NCBI RefSeq assembly: GCF_910592395.1
Contig: NC_088312.1
Location: forward strand, 21,149,292 to 21,213,291
Direction of reading: 5' to 3'
DNA from: Lineus longissimus
Lineage: Eukaryota > Nemertea > Pilidiophora > Heteronemertea > Lineidae
DNA length: 64,000 bases
A model generated the notes under the pieces. The model saw only the letters and a program-made list of their open reading frames with translations. It ran no database searches and was not told the origin of the DNA. The number at the start of each line of letters is the position of its first letter. Positions within the stretch are counted from its first letter, which is position 1. Both the position numbers and the translations under genes were made by a program. Positions 15,301-25,143 of this stretch are shown here, piece after piece.

Positions 15301-18300
15301 GAAAAAAACTCTTACCAGTAGCAGGCCTGATAGAGAAAGCCGTTCCCCGCTCCCCCAGGATTGGAGCCCATGTAAACTCTGCCGGATAATTCAATGGGTT
15401 CTTCAAAGTTACGACACCTCTGTAACCTGCTTCTGCCGGTTGGCCGGGCGACGGGAAAACTTCCAGTTCATCTTTGTCGAGCGAGAGGTGAACCGGTACG
15501 ACGTTAGCAAGGACGGTCACATGATGTCGGTACGCAGAATTGACGGTGTACATCAACGAACGCTGGAAGAGTCCCTTGATGTTCGACTCAAAGATTATGG
15601 GGAGCGTCGCTTTTGATTGCGGTGGGATCACTTGTGACAGGGGACTGGTCTGGCGCAATTCGCGGCAATCAACCTGAAAGACGGAAGAATCTATTGCTGT
15701 TAAATCAATATTTAGGTAAATAACTTTTCTAAGAATGACCAACATTGTATATGGCGTAGTTTTGGGATAAGAAGCACTCTTCATCGAAGATATGGATTGC
15801 ACAACTTCTTGTACATTCACTTCTTTGGGGCCATAAAAGGTTTTGTCCACCACATGTCTTAACCCTAGGTGGTCTCTGTTAGCATCCCTGTTATAAAGCT
15901 AGCAGTAGCAGGGGTGGAGAGTAGAGGTTTTTAAGTCTTTTACTTGAAGGACCAGACTCCGAAGGCACAGGAATATTCCATCCTTGAAACCCACAGATAT
16001 TCTTTCACCAAAACCTGAGAGTTGGATTCACCTAAGATTGGAATTGGTAGGGCCACAGAGTTGCCCACATAGCCAAGAAGGTCTCAGGTACAGTACTCAC
16101 ATCAAACACCACATGAATGTATTGGTTCAGATTGTTGACAATGTTGACGTTCTTCGTGCTGACTGATCTCAAGCAGACGTCATCGAACTCCAGCGTCGGC
16201 GGCCCGATCACGACCTGATGGAGCTCCTGCGGCGAGAGGATGCGGCTACATTCTCGCTTCTCTCGATCGGTGGTGGGGATCGCATTGAGGCCATCTTGGA
16301 CGTTCTTCTGCATCGTCGTCTCTTCTGCTTCTGATAACTCCTTGGAGCTCAGCAGACGGAAGCCCGCATTCGGGGGCGTGGGCGCTTTAAAGAAACAGGA
16401 GCAAACGGTGCAATAACAGATTGATTGTTTGAATTTTACATGACTACGAGAAAGAGCTCATGATCAGTATAACAGGTTATACTGAATCAGAATAACAGAT
16501 TATACTCTTATAACAGGTTATACTGACTCAAATGTGTCACAATGACAGTTAACTGCAGGACTCGTCTGAGATGAAACGGAATTCCCGAATGTATGGGATC
16601 ATAGCAGCCAATACTGAGTATCCCCTCCACCGAAAACTTTATAACCTCGATTTTTACTTTGAAGGGAATGTATACCAATAATTCAAATGATGAGACACTA
16701 ATCACTGATGAGACAATTGACAATCAAATTCATGATCACAAATGTCCGCTTTCTATCTGACATCCCGAAAAATGTTAAGACTTACGTCTCGGATCCGGCT
16801 TGATCTCATCTTGTGTCAGTTTCTTCGGCTTGATTCCGGCAGCAGTTTTGATGCCGATATCAGTCTTATTGTTGGTTTCTTCAAACTCCCTGTAGTAAGG
16901 AAATCGTCAAAACATGAAAAGTGGGATACAATAACGAGTATAAACAAGCAGTTTTTGTTGCATGCAATCATGATCAAAGGTCGCAGCAATTTACATAGCT
17001 CAGGGCGCTTGATGTAACGCTGGTTCATGCAAAAGTTTAGGCACTTTAGAGAGATGTCCCCATCAATAATCAAGAGTTTCTGACTTACTTTGCCTTCAGC
17101 TTATTAATCCTGTTCTCACGGCGATCACCAATGAACGACTGGTAGTATTTTTTGTGAAGTTTTCTGGCCGCTTCCTCGCCGTCTGTGTAAGCGTAGTCGG
17201 GGTCCACGTACGTGTGTCGCTCCATGCCGGTGAAGATTGTCCTGGAAAAAGTAATGAAAACTTAAAGTTACCACTCGATTTGGATCACCAAGGCAGCAGA
17301 CAATGTCGGGAAATGGTGATACAATGCTTGCCATCTCTTTCATTTACAAAGAGACACTCTGGGGTGATCAAGGAAATGCTCATGCAACGTGTTACCTTAG
17401 CATTACCATGGGGGGACACAGCCACAGGTGGCAGGGACCACACCGGGAACCCATGACGCTTGTTTGAAGTGATGCCCTAAACTAGTCCACAACAAGAAGC
17501 AGCTCCACATATCATCCCACTTACTTATAATTTTCCTTCCTATCACTAGGCCTGATGCTCTTCGCACGGTCATTCGGAAAAGATACCAGCGCCGCATCAT
17601 TCCACGTCTTCACATTCTTGGCCGATTCAATTTTATGAATTTCCGTCCCAAGAGAATTCAAAATGGCTGCTCGCGGCTTCTTTTCAGCAGTTTCGAATGT
17701 CGTGTCAACGAATTGACCAACTTCATTTGTGATCTTTGGAGTTATGCCTGGAGTAGAAATAACGTATTTTTAGTTATGGAAATTAAAAGTCCTCAAAAGT
17801 ATATAAAAGTCATACTTGTTTTAACTTATGAGATACAAAGAGTGATTCCTTGCATGCTGATTTTTAAGCCAGGGAAGGCAAAAGACCAACCCAAGTGAGA
17901 AACACAGTAACTTGCAACTGGCTCCCTTGCCAAAGACGACACTGGAATAATAAACCCAATCGGCACCAAACTGTTGTGGCACAAAACAAGTTCTCACACA
18001 AGAAGTGCATCAAAATTTACCTGGATTAAACTTTGGCGCCCTCTTGACTGTGACAGGGTCGCTACGACCTTGAAGCTGTATGTTCATCGAGTGGATCACC
18101 TCCAGATGTGACATGAACGGATTGCGATTATCCGCCACCTGGCCGATCACATCCATGGTGAGATTAGGCTTGAAGGTTCCTGCAATTGTAAAGAAGTCGA
18201 ATCTGTCCTTGGTCTTTTTATTACCAGATATTTCAAGTCATAAATGTTCTTACTGGACATTTTCCGTAAAGGGGACGACAGGCAGGAGCTAATCATCTCT

Positions 18301-20442
18301 GCACAAGTCAAATTTTGGCACTGTGTACGCAATTACTTACCCACTTGGTTCGGGGTGAATGAAAACAATATCTCTTGTGAGCCACCAGGGGGCAGTGTGC
18401 CATTTGGAGGCCGCATACTGAAGTGAGCAATCCGTCGGAACTGAAACAAGGCCGGTAGCACGGCCGATTCATTCTTGATCATGCACAATGTATCGACGTG
18501 TTCTCCGACGGGGCATTCATCGAAATCTAACTTTGTCTGCGGTGAGAAGTTCAGCTGGACGGGAAGTGCTGTGCCAGTCACAGCGACCTCTAGGAAGGAG
18601 CCTTGAAAACAGAAAATAAAATATAAAATCAGATTCGAATGGATGGACCAAAATGGTGGCATCCAGAGACACCTTTTTTTAGCAGCTGCCAGTGTATTTC
18701 ATGTGGCGCAATTTCCCCACAGAAATTTGGTCAGTTATGAATATCTTGATAGTGTCTCACCAGTAAAGTATATTTTCAAGCAGGGTTCTCCACTATGCTT
18801 TTTGTCCCGGCGCAGCACCCGGGCAGAATCATCTTCCCCATTTCAGCACCCGGACAAATGAAACGGCCAGGGGCCATTGTGCTCACCGTAAGTATTTTTA
18901 GTAGACAGTTACAGTGCTACAGTATGTAGGCCTCTCATAATTTATACATGCATCTGTGACCAGTTCAGAGCCGGCCCTGGCCAAGTGGTGAATCCGAGAC
19001 TTGTGGTTCCAAGCTTGTAGAGTCTAGGTGAAAATGATAGTGAAGAAACGTGCCACTCCATGACAATGGTCACGGTGAATATATTTTTAACTTTGACCTC
19101 AGTGACCCTGACAGGTAGGTCAAATAACAAACCAGGGTGATATGTGATGTAGACACATCCACCTGACCATAACAATTTCATCACTCGTTACACTACAGCA
19201 ATTGGCAAAAAACGATTTCCAAGATGGCCGCCTAATTAAATCTATGGCACCAAATAAATCAAAAAATGAAGAAAATGTAAGATAGAACTCAGAAAAGAAA
19301 AAAGGAAAAGATGAAAAATAAAAATATTTTTGGCTGTCCTTGACCGGGGTTTGAACTCACGACCTTTGGATTGCCACAATACGAGGAAAAACCCACAAAA
19401 CATGCAATTTCGGCCATATTTGAATTCCGATCTGGCTGAAACTTGGCATACAAATAGTGGCTTCTTAGATGCATCATTACACAAAATTAAAACTCTTTAC
19501 ATTGAACAACGACAAAACGTACCAAGAACAGTTAAGTTTTCAACTTTGACCTCTGTGAACTTGAAAGGTGGGTCAAATCAAAAACCCGTAAGATATGTGA
19601 TGTATCCTTGCTGGGAGTACCTACCATGAAACTTTTATCAAAAACAAATCAGTAATAAGCGAGAAATCACACTTTTTGAGTTTTGAGTTTAGGCCCCCTG
19701 GTGGCCAAGTCAATAATCAGACCGAACCAAAATTCAGTGTAAGAGGTCAACTGACCTAGGGGGTCATTTGTTCAAAGTTTCAAGTTAATAACTTTTGCGG
19801 TTGAGAAACGTGCCATAGTTACACTCAAACAGCAAATTTACGCCATTTGACCTCTGCGACCTTAAAAAGTAGGTCAAATCCGAAAAATCGTGCAACATCT
19901 GAGGTAACCTTGCTAGAGGTCCCTGCCATAAAAATTTCATCAAAAACAATTTGCTAATAAGCAGGCTATTGCACTTCTTACTTTTTCTGTTTTGGCCCCC
20001 TGGTGGCAAAGTCAAAAATCAGATCAGGCTGAAATTCAGCACCAGAGGTTATCTGATATAGGGGGTTATATGTACCAAGTTTCAAGCTCATAGCTTTGGT
20101 GGTTGAGAAACGTGCCATAGTTACACTCAAACGGCCAATTCACGCCATTTGACCTCTGCGACCTTGAAAAGTAGATCAAATTAAAAACCCGTAAGATATA
20201 TGATGTATCCTTGCTATGAGTACCTACCACAAAAGTTTTATCGAAAACAAGTCACTAATAAGCGAGATATCACACTTTTTAGATATCCATATTTGGCCCC
20301 CTGGTGGCCAAGTAGAGAATCAGATCGGACAAAAATTTAGTGTCACGGGTCATCTGACCTAGGGGGTCATGTGTACAAAGTTTTAAGTTCATAGGCCTAG
20401 CGGTTAAAAAACGTGCCACTGTTTTTGAAATAGGATACGACG

Positions 20443-20483
<41 letters not shown>

Positions 20484-23400
20484 ACGACGACGGACGACGG
20501 ACACTGCGGTATCGTATAGACTCCCCTACGGTGAGCCAAAAAGTTAGCACCCAGACAGATTCATAGAGTTGGTAATGGTTTTACTGTTATAGCACCCAGA
20601 CAGATTTTGCTGCCAACCTGGACAGAACTGAAGTGAATTCTCAATTGTGTCAAAATATGGCGACAGCACCCGGCCCAAAAAAATTGTTGGGGAGAACACT
20701 GTCAAGAATTTCAACTGCAATTGCCTTACTCTTTAACTTCCACAACATAATAACAAGAGAGTCTTACCTTCTATATTACTTCTTGTTTTATTGCCAGACT
20801 TGTTTTGGAATCCATTGCTAGATCCAATCATCTCGAGGTGCATGAATAGTGCGAAGTCCTGCCGGGGCGGTTGGTCACCCTGACATTTCCAACCACTTTT
20901 TGAGGAGTTCCACCTGAAAAGAGAACAGTTCTTTTTGGTAATCTGTGATTATGTGTTATGAAAGACACTTCAATCCACTGTAATCCCGAAAATGTTTCTG
21001 GTTACTTTAGTGAACCTTCTGACACTGATATAGAAGAATCATTTTCATTTCACCTATCAACATTCTAAGAACAGCTGATGCATTTTTTTATTACAGAAGT
21101 CGTGGCTTCCACCATCCCTAGAACGAATGGACAACATTTGATTTTGGACAACTAATTACCTACCTTGGACTGAACCTAAAAAAGACGGGTATCTTCTCAT
21201 AAGGAGCAAGTGTGCCCTGGTTGGGTATAGCTGTCACCAAGGAAGTCAATGGGTTATTAAAGCCCTTGTATTGATCTGGACGGAGCTGATCAGACAGGGT
21301 TGCTGCAGTCGTCTTGGTCAAGTCGGTGCCCTAGAAGAAGGAGGGAAGACTTGTGTCATATTTACTAGTTACGGATAAGTCAGAGTTAGCTAAATTTATA
21401 TCTAATGTCAAGGTCAGATGAAAAAGGCCACGAAATCCACTCCAGGTCTTTTCAAGTTTACAAACAATTCTGCTGTAATTCCAATGGTTTTAGAATTAAA
21501 AGTAACATCTTATTCCTTGATTTTCAAAAGGATTTTGTCAGTTTGCAATGAAACTCTTTGGTGTTCAGATCTGGGGTACTAGCAGTTTCATTTTGCCACA
21601 GTTATCTCTATTGGATAGGAATCCAAAGAAGACCTACCACGTCTTGTCCAGGGGCATCATCTTGTAACACCGCCACAAAATTGACCGGTTCTGGCCCATT
21701 ATTGAACAGAATGGCAGCTTCCGTTCTGTCGGTACCATAATAGGCATTTCCAAACTTGATGCACTCCATGAGCTCCTCATTCTGGGGTGATAACAACTCC
21801 AATGTTCTTTCGACCACGTTGCCCAGGATCCGCAGAGCAGTGGTCTCCTGGCCCTCAAGGTAGACTCTGAAATAGTGCAAGTCACACTACATGTAAGATG
21901 CTGGTCATAAATATTGAAAAATAGGAAGACAGATGGAAGGAGCCTGGTTCCAAAATCAGTTAAATCCCTTAAACTCTTTTGGGAAAACTGCCCTAATACT
22001 TTTTTGAACACCTAAGTGCCAGTACAGACTTAAATGTAAATGACTAGAGTGTAAATGACTTTAGTAGAGTATCTGTTAGGCACCAGCTGTAGCCTCTAAC
22101 AGTAACATAATTGGCCCAATGTGAAATACCGAAAACATTTCTTCGTGTCTAAATCTAACTACATATATGACTAATACTTACTTTGCTTCTTCATCAATTT
22201 TTCCACTTTCCTTCGTTACAAATTCAACTTTGATAATTTGTGCCGTCTTTGGTGGGACATTTCCGCTCGATGGGATCACAGAGATCGGGATGTCACCGGA
22301 ATATTTCACCTTGAACTCCCCAGACTTTGACCCTTGATTGATCACGGATATTTCCTTTGAGATGACTTTACTGCAGGCAACAACATTTCCAAAGTTGACA
22401 GGGCCCTGTATGGTTAGAATAGGCTGACACGGGTAACTGAAAAAGGCACAATCGAAAATAAGTTTACTTCAAAATATTCAACTTCATTTCAAAATACAGG
22501 CATAGTGGGCACTTCCATGGTAGTCAATCAATATCTGTATTTTGCAGAGATGAGACAATTATTGAAGTGAGTTAGAATTGCAATTTCTCAGTACCGTAAC
22601 ATTAAAGTTTAGGATCAAACAAAGGAAATAACTTGATGATCTACATCGGCCCGACCTCAATCAATTAGGATTTGTCATTGACTTACGCATGAAGAGGTAT
22701 TTCAATCACATCTCCATCAACTGTGACAACAAGTCTGTCCACACAATCAGCCTCTTCGCTCGTTTCATACTCAACAAATGCTTGGACTTGCAACCCTGGA
22801 GCAACGGGCTTCTCTGGATTATTGACCTTTAGGGAAAAATTCTGAAAGGAAAGAATGAAATGAGGTCATATTCCAATTCCGCACTGTGAAAAGTATCGGC
22901 CCAACTCTTGTCTCTACAACTACAAGCCCGGCCCAAGACAGTCTGATGAACGCAATGCCAATGCCAGGAATGGTACAAAATTGCCAAGTGATGTGAATGG
23001 AGGCTGGTCAGAAAGAAAAAACAACCCTATCCGATCCCTGTCATCCTTTCAGCTTTTGTGTTCTTCAGTAACAATGGATGGACTGCTCTTTTGTTTCATC
23101 CATCCAGACATGAAATAAGGTTGTTACTCTTTTGTTTTTGACTCAATGACTGTGTCATTCACAATCACATTGCAATATGCAACAACACTAGCCTAGGCCT
23201 ACAGTCTTGAGTACAGACAAAACATGGACCTTAACTTAAACGGGTCACAGTTTGACAGGCTTCCAAAAAGAATAGTTAGCAACATCACACCAACATGGTG
23301 CTACAGTTTATCTTGAAGATGACACCTGATCGTAGAATTACATTAAAATGAAGTGAATAAAGCATCTTACCTTTGTTTTTGGACCGTAGAAACGGATGCT

Positions 23401-23520
23401 TTTGCTGGATTTTGATACATTTTTCACTGTCACGGTTTGTCTGTGCACAACATCCACCTCACTATCAAAAAATTCCAGTGACGATGGAATAATACGAATG
23501 CCTGATATATCACCTTCCAT
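339..23520 (-). CDS. CFAP47: CFAP47 (cilia- and flagella-associated protein 47), 3'-truncated by window edge
   Basis: Forty exons join on the minus strand with GT-AG borders and consistent phase to 8235 nt, or 2745 codons without a stop. The start at 23520 reads MEGDISGIRI and aligns in style with the vertebrate CFAP47 N-terminus; an in-frame Met seven residues upstream is an alternative. The protein is a chain of beta-sandwich ASH/MSP-like segments, with a calponin-homology domain at about residues 1773-1898. That pairing is the hallmark of CFAP47 (formerly CHDC2/CXorf22). The family is required for sperm flagellum structure and acts in the axoneme. Vertebrate CFAP47 is roughly 3200 residues, so several hundred C-terminal residues should lie left of base 1. 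A Pro/Ser-rich linker is in exon 17 and an acidic linker in exon 37. The gene is head-to-head with DNAJB13. Bases 1-53 could be the start of exon 41 (acceptor at 54-55, in phase), but the translation is not convincing. Confidence 0.95.
1985..2215 (-). repeat. tRNA-derived SINE-like remnant, reverse orientation
   Basis: This sits in the CFAP47 intron between exons 37 and 36. Read on the minus strand it contains GGTCCCTGGTTTGATTCCC, which matches the Pol III B-box pattern of tRNA-like SINE heads. No clear tail or target duplication was seen, so the ends are approximate. Confidence 0.4.
2552..2806 (+). repeat. tRNA-derived SINE
   Basis: A tRNA-like head includes an A-box-like GCGGTAGCGCGGTGGAAGAG and a B-box GTGGGTTCGACTCCCGGCC. 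It is followed by a body and a tail with AAAGCGCTTTGAG and GCGCTATATAAAAG, ending in an AT-rich stretch. The same head and tail words recur at 63768-63992, so this is a dispersed family. It lies in the intron between CFAP47 exons 36 and 35. Ends are approximate. Confidence 0.75.
3169..3483. mobile_element. TTAA-flanked MITE, copy 1
   Basis: This 315-bp element has terminal inverted repeats AGCGAACTGGAACCGCC and GGCGGTTCCAGTTCGCT, directly flanked on both sides by TTAA (3165-3168 and 3484-3487). TTAA duplication is the signature of piggyBac-type transposition. There is no coding capacity. Internally it holds a palindromic CRE (TGACGTCA, 3281-3288) and an AP-1 site (3333-3339) overlapping a CACGTG E-box (3338-3343). 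A second copy is at 26104-26438. It lies in a CFAP47 intron. Confidence 0.85.
5930..6082. repeat. 21-bp minisatellite filling a small CFAP47 intron
   Basis: About 7.5 degenerate copies of a 21-bp unit related to TTGGCACAATTTTACTTCAC run through the 259-bp intron between exons 30 and 29 (5863-6121). Copies become more alike toward the right end. ORFs crossing it on the plus strand are by-products of the period being a multiple of three. Confidence 0.85.
7158..7889 (-). other. CFAP47: CFAP47 calponin-homology domain (exons 26-27)
   Basis: Exons 26 and 27 encode residues of about 1735-1915. The CH-like core begins near ERILLSWLNHNYEHF and continues through WIVNFDYDLLDGLVLAAVL to LILLCVHLYQRMPQY. 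The leucine-rich helix followed by a Trp and a D-DGL-L pattern is typical of CH domains, which bind actin or, in several ciliary proteins, microtubules. The CH core crosses the intron at 7407-7595. Its position in the middle of a long ASH-repeat protein supports CFAP47 over HYDIN, which lacks a central CH domain. Confidence 0.85.
9101..10638. other. CFAP47 intron 22 (between exons 22 and 23), 1.5 kb
   Basis: No coding exon fits here. It holds a G-rich run near 9560-9570, a short GAAATTTCT-type tandem at about 9624-9685, and a degenerate inverted repeat at about 10038-10250 whose arms share TGCGACCTG/CAGGTCGCA and an ATTATCGC word. The inverted repeat is probably an old MITE. Confidence 0.5.
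11409..11656. repeat. Near-perfect 248-bp palindrome (foldback element)
   Basis: Two 115-nt arms (11409-11523 and 11542-11656) are inverted copies with at most one or two mismatches, separated by an 18-nt spacer. The arms contain TGCGCATGCGTACCAGCG and its reverse complement. It lies in the CFAP47 intron between exons 21 and 20. No convincing target duplication was found. A foldback MITE is the simplest reading. Confidence 0.9.
11905..12290 (+). mobile_element. LINE (non-LTR retrotransposon) 3' ORF fragment
   Basis: A 102-codon ORF (11906-12214) contains REATTIFCLRTGHCRLEAHL followed by a Cys-rich stretch, CRMCQCNRRMC. This matches the usual C-terminal end of non-LTR reverse transcriptase ORFs, where a TxFxLRTGH motif precedes a Cys/His cluster. 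No RT core is present, so this is a 5'-truncated dead copy. It inserted in sense opposite to CFAP47 in the intron between exons 20 and 19. Confidence 0.65.
13135..13328. mobile_element. Small TIR MITE
   Basis: About 194 bp is bounded by imperfect 26-bp inverted repeats that begin TATGCGACCCGTTC on the left and, in reverse complement, TATGTGACCCGTTC on the right. Roughly 21 of 26 positions match. It lies in the CFAP47 intron between exons 18 and 17 and has no coding capacity. A TA target is possible but not proven. Confidence 0.55.
18858..20545 (+). mobile_element. Modular pearl/DINE-like element A in CFAP47 intron 6
   Basis: The element opens with GGCCATTGTGCTCACC and closes with GGTGAGCC, giving a short inverted GCTCACC pair. 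Inside are four degenerate modules of about 300 bp, each containing TTTGACCTC-GYGACCYTG followed by AGGTCAAAT and the words AAACGTGCCATAGTTAC and GGCCCCCTGGTGGC. A (GAC)n array at about 20440-20505 precedes the right end. The first module is interrupted by extra sequence that includes a reverse B-box (19340-19375), suggesting a nested SINE. Tandem core, trinucleotide array and terminal hairpin resemble bivalve pearl and Drosophila DINE-1 (Helentron-associated) elements. A related copy is at 51905-53062. Confidence 0.7.
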
Positions 23521-23974
23521 TCTGATGATTAAATTTAACAAATCGACATTTCAGTTACCAGTTTTGGGAATGTTTGTTCGTAAAAATACATGACATACAC
23601 ACATAAAATTTGCTCAGGCGGCCATATTGTTTTCAGTTGCCTAGAACACTGCCTGTTCGATGATTACCCTTTCAGTTTCGAAAATAAAACTTGTAGTCAA
23701 TTAGGTTCTTAACTATTTTTATAAAGTGCCTTATGAGAAGCAATCTTAGATGAAGCGTACATAAATAGTTTTTATTCACTACTTTAATGGCAATAACCGA
23801 TTTTGCAATTTATGAAATACTTATCGACTAATAGAATCAACAGCTATAAAACACCTACCAATCAGCAATCTCGTTACAAAATGGTTTGGAAGTGCGTTGC
23901 TAAGCAAGCAGCCATATTCGATGTAAATAAAGCAGACAATTTTTTGCTTGTCAAAAAGTTTGAATAAAACCAAA
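23521..23974. promoter_or_regulatory. Divergent CFAP47/DNAJB13 promoter
   Basis: Only 454 bp separate the two start codons, so both transcripts must start within it or very near. Two GCCATATTG/GCCATATTC words (23621 and 23911) resemble YY1 sites. Two weak X-box-like words, GTTGCCTAGAACAC (23636) and GTTGCTAAGCAAGC (23896), each have a good left half and a poor right half. RFX X-boxes are the usual ciliary gene switch, so these are candidates only. No TATA box is obvious. Confidence 0.6.
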
Positions 23975-25108
23975 ATGGGTCAAGATTACTACAATATTCT
24001 ACAACTGACGAGAAGCGCATGTGATGCAGATATCAAGAAAGCGTAAGTTTTTGAAAATGGTCTTTTTTAACTACATGAGAGGCATGTAAATTTAAAATCC
24101 ATGGGCCTATAATGCATTGAATGGGTAGGCCTATGGTACTTGGTAACTAGGCCTATGCCTAGATTCATGCACTTGATTGGGAACAGCGTTTACGAAGACG
24201 TTGCGTCACGTCACGTTACAGTAATGTAAAACCGTCAGAGCTGCAATGCATCGTGACGGGACAACGGCCAACACTATGTTATGTAAACGTTGTTCCCAAT
24301 CAAATGCATGGATCTAGGCCTATACTAGCCTACTGGCTATATGAACAATGTTTGAGTGATCATCAGGCAGTGGCTGTCACATGCATATATGCATGTGACA
24401 GTGCAGTGCATGTCATATATAAATGACATGCACTGCACACAGTCAGTGTTTGTCAGCATGTATGTCTCTGGGCTCTGGTTTGTTTTCATGTCTATTATAT
24501 AGGCATGTAGTAGCCGCCTAGGCCTAGTATTATTATTATGTAGGCCTAGGCCTATGAAAGGCTGAAAATATTTGCTTTGGTTAAGCTTGCAACTTATCAG
24601 ATGAAGACGATCATCGCAATAGGGTAGAACAGAAGTTGGAGAAAAGTCTTCCCAATGTTCCTGTCCAATCATATCCAGCCTTGGTTAACCCGAGGTCGAG
24701 CATCACGTAAGTCGTAAACTGCATTAGTGACAGTGCTTAGGGGGAGTGACGTACATGTAGACTTCGGGTGCCGTCCATCATAAATATTGGTCAACAGACT
24801 AATTGATCTTTAAATCAATGTATGAATGAATAAAACTGTTTACTATTTACAGGTACAGAAAATTGGCCCTAAAATTTCATCCAGAGAAAAATGTTGGTGA
24901 CCAAGACACCTATGAGAAATTCAAACAGGTTGCTGAAGCGTATGATGTGCTCAGCGATGGTAAGTTATAATTGACAGCTGTCAATCAGATAATGGACCGA
25001 AATGGAGTTCGACCTGATTGAAGGTCTCTATTATACAAGCAACAGGCATGACAAGGGTTAATTTCATTATAAGACTGCAGTGATCGGTCAATCATCATCA
25101 TCATCATT

Positions 25109-25143
<35 letters not shown>

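Larger units (their letters stand above)
11783..23520 (-). other. CFAP47: CFAP47 coding exons 1-20 (coordinates)
   Basis: Exons in transcript order, each bounded by AG and GT on the minus strand: 23371-23520, 22687-22841, 22182-22436, 21638-21866, 21164-21330, 20768-20913, 18341-18601, 18021-18179, 17525-17747, 17089-17241, 16786-16889, 16101-16384, 15316-15673, 14807-15060, 14365-14574, 14025-14273, 13530-13811, 12775-12973, 12338-12536, 11783-11874. The running phase closes at every junction, which is strong internal evidence that no exon in this stretch is missing. Intron 6 (18602-20767) is unusually long because it holds a modular repeat element. Confidence 0.9.
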
